NCBI GenBank assembly: GCA_003049485.1
Contig: PYST01000162.1
Coordinates: 24,271-88,270 of the forward strand
Direction of reading: 5' to 3'
DNA from: Ophioceras dolichostomum
Taxonomy: Eukaryota; Ascomycota; Sordariomycetes; Magnaporthales; Ophioceraceae
DNA length: 64,000 nt
In this document: positions 59,749-64,000 of the stretch, one piece after another
Numbering within the stretch: the stretch's first letter is position 1
How the letters are laid out: every line of letters begins with the position of its first letter
Position numbers and translations under genes: made by a program
The notes under the pieces: model-generated
What the model was told of the DNA's origin: nothing
Databases searched by the model: none
What the model saw: the letters and a program-made list of their open reading frames with translations, nothing else

Positions 59749-60866
59749 TCACAGCATCCTTCTGATCTCCTGCTCGTTGGTGTACTTCTCCAGACCCGAG
59801 TCGAGGTGCTCCCACCACTCGAAGAGCATGGACTCGCAGATCAGCTTGAACCAGGGGGTGAACTTGAGTGAGGGATCCTTGAAAAGTTCCTTCAATTGGT
59901 CTGGCGACACGTATTGCGTCGCCTGAACCTCGTTCTTGTTCGGGTCGAGATCGACGTTTGCCTTGATGAATAGGATGTAGTCGACTGAGCAGACAAGCAT
60001 GAGGGAGGCAAATGTGAGTACCACAACAACACACAATAATCTTGGCAACCGAAATAGCAGGGCAAGAAGATGAAAAAAGGTGGTAGGGTGGGTCTCCCGC
60101 CCATCCCTCAAAATGCAGAGGAGAATGAGGAGGGCGGGGGAAGGAGAGGAACTCACCCTCATGTTCGCCCCATTTGCCATCACTGGGGGCCTTGTAGTGG
60201 ATGCGCGTCAAGAAGTGGAAGTCCTCGATCGGAACCTGCTCCTTCTTGATGCCCAACTCGTGGTCCAGCTTCCGCTGAGCGGCCCTCTTGGCGCCCTCGA
60301 CCGAGTCGGGCAGGTTGGAGCCCGTCTCGCTCGGCATGGCCAGAGGGTGTGAACAGCAGGTGTTGGTCCACATGTCTGGGAATGTGATCTTCTCGCTCGC
60401 CCGCTGCTGCAGCAGGAGCCTGTTCTGGTCGTCGAACAGGAACACCGAGAACGCCCGGTGGAGCAGGCCCTTCTCTATGTTGGTCATGAGATGGCCTGGA
60501 AGCGGGCGTACAAGAGGGACGAAAGCTGATCAGTCAATCTGACGCCGACGGGGGCAGGAGCGTGCATGACGACATTTGCCCGCTTATACTAGAGCGGGCG
60601 GGTGATGGGATCTGCGGCGGCGGCGGCGGAGGCGGCGGCCAAGGCGGCCGTGATGATGGCGGACACTTACAGATCTTCTTGCTGCCCTTGCCAATAGGCA
60701 TGTCATTCTCATCAACGACGATGCACACCTCGTCCATCAGCCGGATCTGCTCCTCATCGTGGCCATCGAGAGCGTCTCCGCTCGTGTCGATGTCCGGGAA
60801 CAGACTGAGAATAGCCTGGGCCGTAATGGGCTGTGCCGTCGTTGTCGTCGTTGTGGTTGTAGCCAT
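59749..60866 (-). CDS. IDI1: Isopentenyl-diphosphate delta-isomerase
   Basis: The enzyme interconverts isopentenyl and dimethylallyl diphosphate, the step that feeds sterol, dolichol, ubiquinone and other isoprenoid synthesis. Exons on the minus strand: 60866-60671, 60495-60157 and 59984-59749, giving 256 aa, the normal fungal length. The Nudix-like fold shows FSVFLFDDQNRLLLQQRA, the catalytic-Cys motif TNTCCSHP (Cys113), a following Glu-rich helix (KRAAQRKLDHELGI) and GEHEVDYILF, which contains the metal and catalytic Glu region. WFKLICESMLFEWWE near the C-terminus is also typical. A Thr-rich stretch follows the start Met. Both introns carry clean GTAAGT or GTGAGT donors, and the phase-1 joins rebuild CHLMTNIE and EHEVDYI. 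No targeting signal is obvious. Assignment is secure. Confidence 0.97.
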
Positions 60867-61680
60867 ACTGTTGATTTCTGAGGTACCAGGTAGGTGTGTG
60901 ATGCAACTGTCGACTGAATAGGGGCGCGATGCTGAGGACAACTGCCTGCGGCGGGTAGCGTTGCTCAAGAATGAGGTATCTATCGTTGGTCGAGGCCGTA
61001 GTGATAGTCTAGACAGGTGCAGGTATGAAACTAGCGACCGTTCCTCCCGCTTCACGTGGGCTGGTTTGGAAGCTACCTTAGGTACTACGGCGGCGCTATC
61101 ATGAAGCGAGCAGGTCCGAGGGGAAGGCCGCGTCTTGTAACGCAGGGTCAAACTCGCAGGTTGGCAAACCGTTTCGGAGTTCAGATTTGAAGTTCAATGT
61201 TTGCACTTGCCCCGCCAATGAGTGTGCCAAGCCCGGTACCTGTTCGGCGCACAGGCGGTGAGTGGTAACGGGGATTGCGGGGTTGCCCTCCCTAATCCGG
61301 CCAATCGCTCCTGTCCCTCGAATCTTACAAGGCGGGTGCTATTGGATGCTGGACTGTCTCCCTCCCCCCAAACCCTTACATTTCAGCTTATCGTGGTGAT
61401 ACCCGGGCATTCCAAAACAAATACCACACGGCTAGTGCTGGAGAGGTAATATCGGAAGAAGGCAGTTACGTCACGGGAAAGCAATGTGCGCGACAGAGCC
61501 TGGGAGACCAGTGCAGTCCATGTTTGTTGGTTGGTATCAAGAACTCCAGCTCATGTCCGGAAGAGGGCCCCCTTTTTATTGTCTCCGCTTTCGGGAATCA
61601 CATATCAGCTGAATCGGACTACCGCACGGCCCGATGAATTGACTCTGATCCATTCATACACCCTCTGCTGCTCCGAGGCG
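60867..61680. other. IDI1 promoter / SYO1 3' region
   Basis: The 814 nt between the SYO1 stop and the IDI1 start (tandem, both minus) hold the IDI1 promoter and leader and the SYO1 3' UTR. I see no further gene and no clear regulatory motif. Confidence 0.55.
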
Positions 61681-63782
61681 TCATGCTGCTGGTCGATTTT
61701 CCCGCTTATACTGGATGAATCTCCACAGGTTTGCCGCAGTCTCCTCAGCTTTCAACCTCAGCTCTGGCATCGTGCGCTTGTCGATCGACTTTACCATGGC
61801 TTTGACCTTGGGGAGGGCCTCTTCCAGGTGGCTCAAGAGGTTGTCTCCCCAGAACACCTCCTTGTCACAGGGCAGGTTTTCGTCGCCATATATGTCGAAC
61901 AGCTGGTCGAGGGCCTCGATGACGTCGGCTGGCCGGGTGTCGGCCGCGCCCACGGAGCTGAGGATCGTGGCGAGGAAGACACCGACCTCACGGTTCAGTG
62001 CCACGGGGCTGGGATGTCGAGCCAGCTGTCCCAGCGCCCCGATGCATTTTACGCCAAGCCCCTGGAACGGGTCAGCCAGGTCCTCCTCCACCTGCTTGAT
62101 GCTCTTCGAAGCGCGGTAGAGGGAGATGAATTTGCGATGTTCGTCTCCCTGAAGAGGGGTGTTTCCGCCCAGGCTGCGCGACAGGGCCCACGCGAGACTT
62201 GTGACGAGAGCGGCAAGCTTGACATCGGCCGTGTCCTGCGAAACAATGTGATTGACTGTTTCCTTCCATATGGCGCTGCCGACGGGGAACCATAGCTTGA
62301 ATACGGCAGCGTTTTCACCGTTGGCGAAGTCTAGGCAAGCAATTGTCCATGCCAAGTTGTTCAGGGCCGAGATGGCAAGCGTCTGGATCGCAATCTCTTC
62401 GTCGCTCGCTGGAGAAGACGACGCCAGTCTGATCAATGGCGGGACGGCTTTCTCGATAAGCGCGCCGAGTGTTGGCAAGTCGTCTATGGCAGACGGGCCT
62501 GTCGGCTCATGATCGAGACCGGTGACTCTGTCCATGTCGGCCAGTATTTCCTCGTCGTCCATCTCGTCCTCTTGGGAGCCACCCGCGTCCTCGTCACCAT
62601 CGCTGTCTTCATCCATTGCACTGTCTTCGGGTTCTTCCTCTTCCTCCGGCGGATCCTCGTCCATAACATGGTCGTTGTCCTTATCGTCGAATCCGTTCCA
62701 CTCCTCTTCCGCCTTGTTCGCCTTCGCTAGCGTGTCCTGAAGGCTAGTGGCAATCGACGCGAGCACCTCGATGGCAACCTGTAGAACTTCTACCGGCGTG
62801 CCTTCCCCATTCGGCCTCGCCCCGCCCAGCTCTTTGGACAATGACGGGATAAGGAACGCGTCGCAGGCACCGCCCATCCCCGGAGAATGATCTTGCCACT
62901 CCAGGGTTGCGAAGAGGTTATGGAGAATGCCGCAGGAGAGGGCCGCCTTCAGACCACCGGCTTCAGAAAGATGTACGAGCTTCTTGTAGCATGCGTTCTC
63001 GTGGTCATTTAGAATCGCTTCACAGAGTTGCCGGTTATCTTCTGATAGCGTGAAGAGACATGATAGAGAATCGGTGAGAACCTCAGCCGGGACACCTGCC
63101 AATGACACCGTGGTGAACAAGAAGCGGATGGCGATGGCATTGTTGGTCAGAGCCTGGAGGATCTCATCACGGGCCTCCGCAAGGCTTCCAAGGAGGGACG
63201 CCAGGGAGCTCGCGACGCTCCAGACAAAGCTCTGCTGGGTTTTCGGGACCGTTGAGAACTCAGGATTCGAAGATTTTAGAGTCTCACAGGTCTAGATAGA
63301 GGGATAATATTCGTCTACTTGTCAGTCTGTCGTTTTGAGATCACTTCTCGCAAGGTGCCTTCTCAGAAACTGCCGGCGTGTCGACATACCCATTTGCATG
63401 CATGTTCAGCCGCAGTAATGATATCAAGCCTGAAGAGATGCACGCAAAAGCCGGCCTCTTCCTCAATAGCAAGGACCTTGAGGATCTCCCAGCCAGCAGC
63501 ACGGCTCTCGAGGCTGTTATCAGTAAGTGTCTCGTTCAAGACGGTCTGGACGACCTGCTCTCTTAAAAGAAGCTTCCGGCACTTTTCGTCCTGAATGATG
63601 TTTGCGATGGCACCGGCCGCGGCAGTCCGCAGCTTTGGATCTGAAGCCTTCAGGTCCTTGAGTACAGGCAGGATTTTGGTCTCCCGCAGTTTTGCAAGCA
63701 CGGGATCAGTTGGTGGCTTTGGCGGTTTCGCGACCGGGTCGGCCCGGTGCCCCTTATCCCTGTTGCGACGAGACTTTCCCAT
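61681..63782 (-). CDS. SYO1: Symportin SYO1 (ARM/HEAT-repeat import adaptor)
   Basis: SYO1 (relative of human HEATR3) escorts ribosomal proteins Rpl5 and Rpl11 into the nucleus together with the importin Kap104, supplying the 5S particle for 60S assembly. Exons on the minus strand: 63782-63390 and 63291-61681, phase 0, 667 aa. The protein starts MGKSRRNRDKGHR, a basic N-terminus like that of known SYO1. ARM/HEAT helices follow (LRTAAAGAIANIIQ, SLESRAAGWEILKVLAIEEEAG). A long, very acidic loop at about 333-383 (DEDPPEEEEEPED, MDEDSDGDEDAGG) interrupts the repeats. This is the hallmark insertion in the family and part of the ribosomal-protein binding region. More helical repeats follow to the C-terminus. 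The family call rests on architecture and N-terminus, not on an alignment. Confidence 0.85.
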
Positions 63783-64000
63783 TGCGAGGCAGATTTATCG
63801 GGAACGGAGAGAGCTCAACGAGGTGAGTTCCACCTTGAACTCGACATCGAAAATATGAAGGAAAATTCCGTTCTGTGAATGTGCGCTCGGAGCATTGTGG
63901 GGCTTCTGGATTTTTTTTAGAGAATTGCTATTGACGCATTAAAACCCCACAATTAGGGGCGCATTGGTTAGGCAGGGAGGTCCACAGAAGTACCACCAAA
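63783..64000 (-). promoter_or_regulatory. SYO1 upstream region
   Basis: The last 218 nt of the window lie upstream of the SYO1 start codon and presumably contain its leader and part of the promoter. A run of eight Ts lies near 63911-63918. No other feature is visible before the window ends. Confidence 0.45.

Noticed and set aside
1..64000. CRISPR array, rRNA or transposon
   Set aside because: No regularly spaced repeats, 5S-like sequence, transposase or reverse transcriptase motifs, or long terminal repeats were seen. The repeats present are simple or short.

Overview
The window looks like nuclear DNA of a filamentous ascomycete (Pezizomycotina, probably Sordariomycetes). The coding sequence is GC-rich, genes are split by short introns with GTRNGT-type donors and YAG acceptors, promoters contain CT-rich tracts, and one gene is a Zn(II)2Cys6 regulator. 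I saw no bacterial, viral or transposon coding sequence and no CRISPR array. An assembly gap of 34 Ns lies at 8763-8796. Species-level placement is inference.

Twelve protein-coding genes are supported. All exon coordinates were worked out by hand from splice sites and reading phase. Left part, 1-23 kb: NADPH-cytochrome P450 reductase (+), a two-RRM RNA-binding protein of the RBMS/MSSP type (+) with a long leader and a first coding exon separated by the gapped intron, RIO2 kinase (-), proteasome subunit RPN1 (+), mismatch-repair protein MLH1 (-), and a low-complexity nuclear-looking hypothetical protein (+). Middle, 27.5-30.6 kb: a zinc-cluster/PAS-like transcription factor (-) whose zinc finger runs through an 8-nt microexon. 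From 30.6 to 48.9 kb there is an 18.3-kb stretch with no recognisable gene but with simple repeats and dispersed TACCTAGGTA palindromes. Right part, 48.9-64 kb: peroxisomal Lon protease (-), replication protein A subunit 2 (+), a GNAT acetyltransferase (-), isopentenyl-diphosphate isomerase (-), and the ribosomal-protein import adaptor SYO1 (-).

The genes are housekeeping genes from unrelated pathways: P450 and sterol electron supply, isoprenoid synthesis, ribosome maturation (RIO2, SYO1), protein turnover (RPN1, Lon) and DNA maintenance (MLH1, RPA2). They are not a metabolic cluster. Two head-to-head pairs (RIO2/RPN1 and Lon/RPA2) share intergenic promoters of 0.7-0.8 kb.

I found no clearly new multi-gene system. 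The observations most worth checking are the zinc-finger microexon, a perfect 18-bp foldback downstream of Lon, very small first or last coding exons (RPA2, CPR, RPN1) and a Lon peroxisomal signal placed on a separately spliced exon, and the repeat-studded gene desert.
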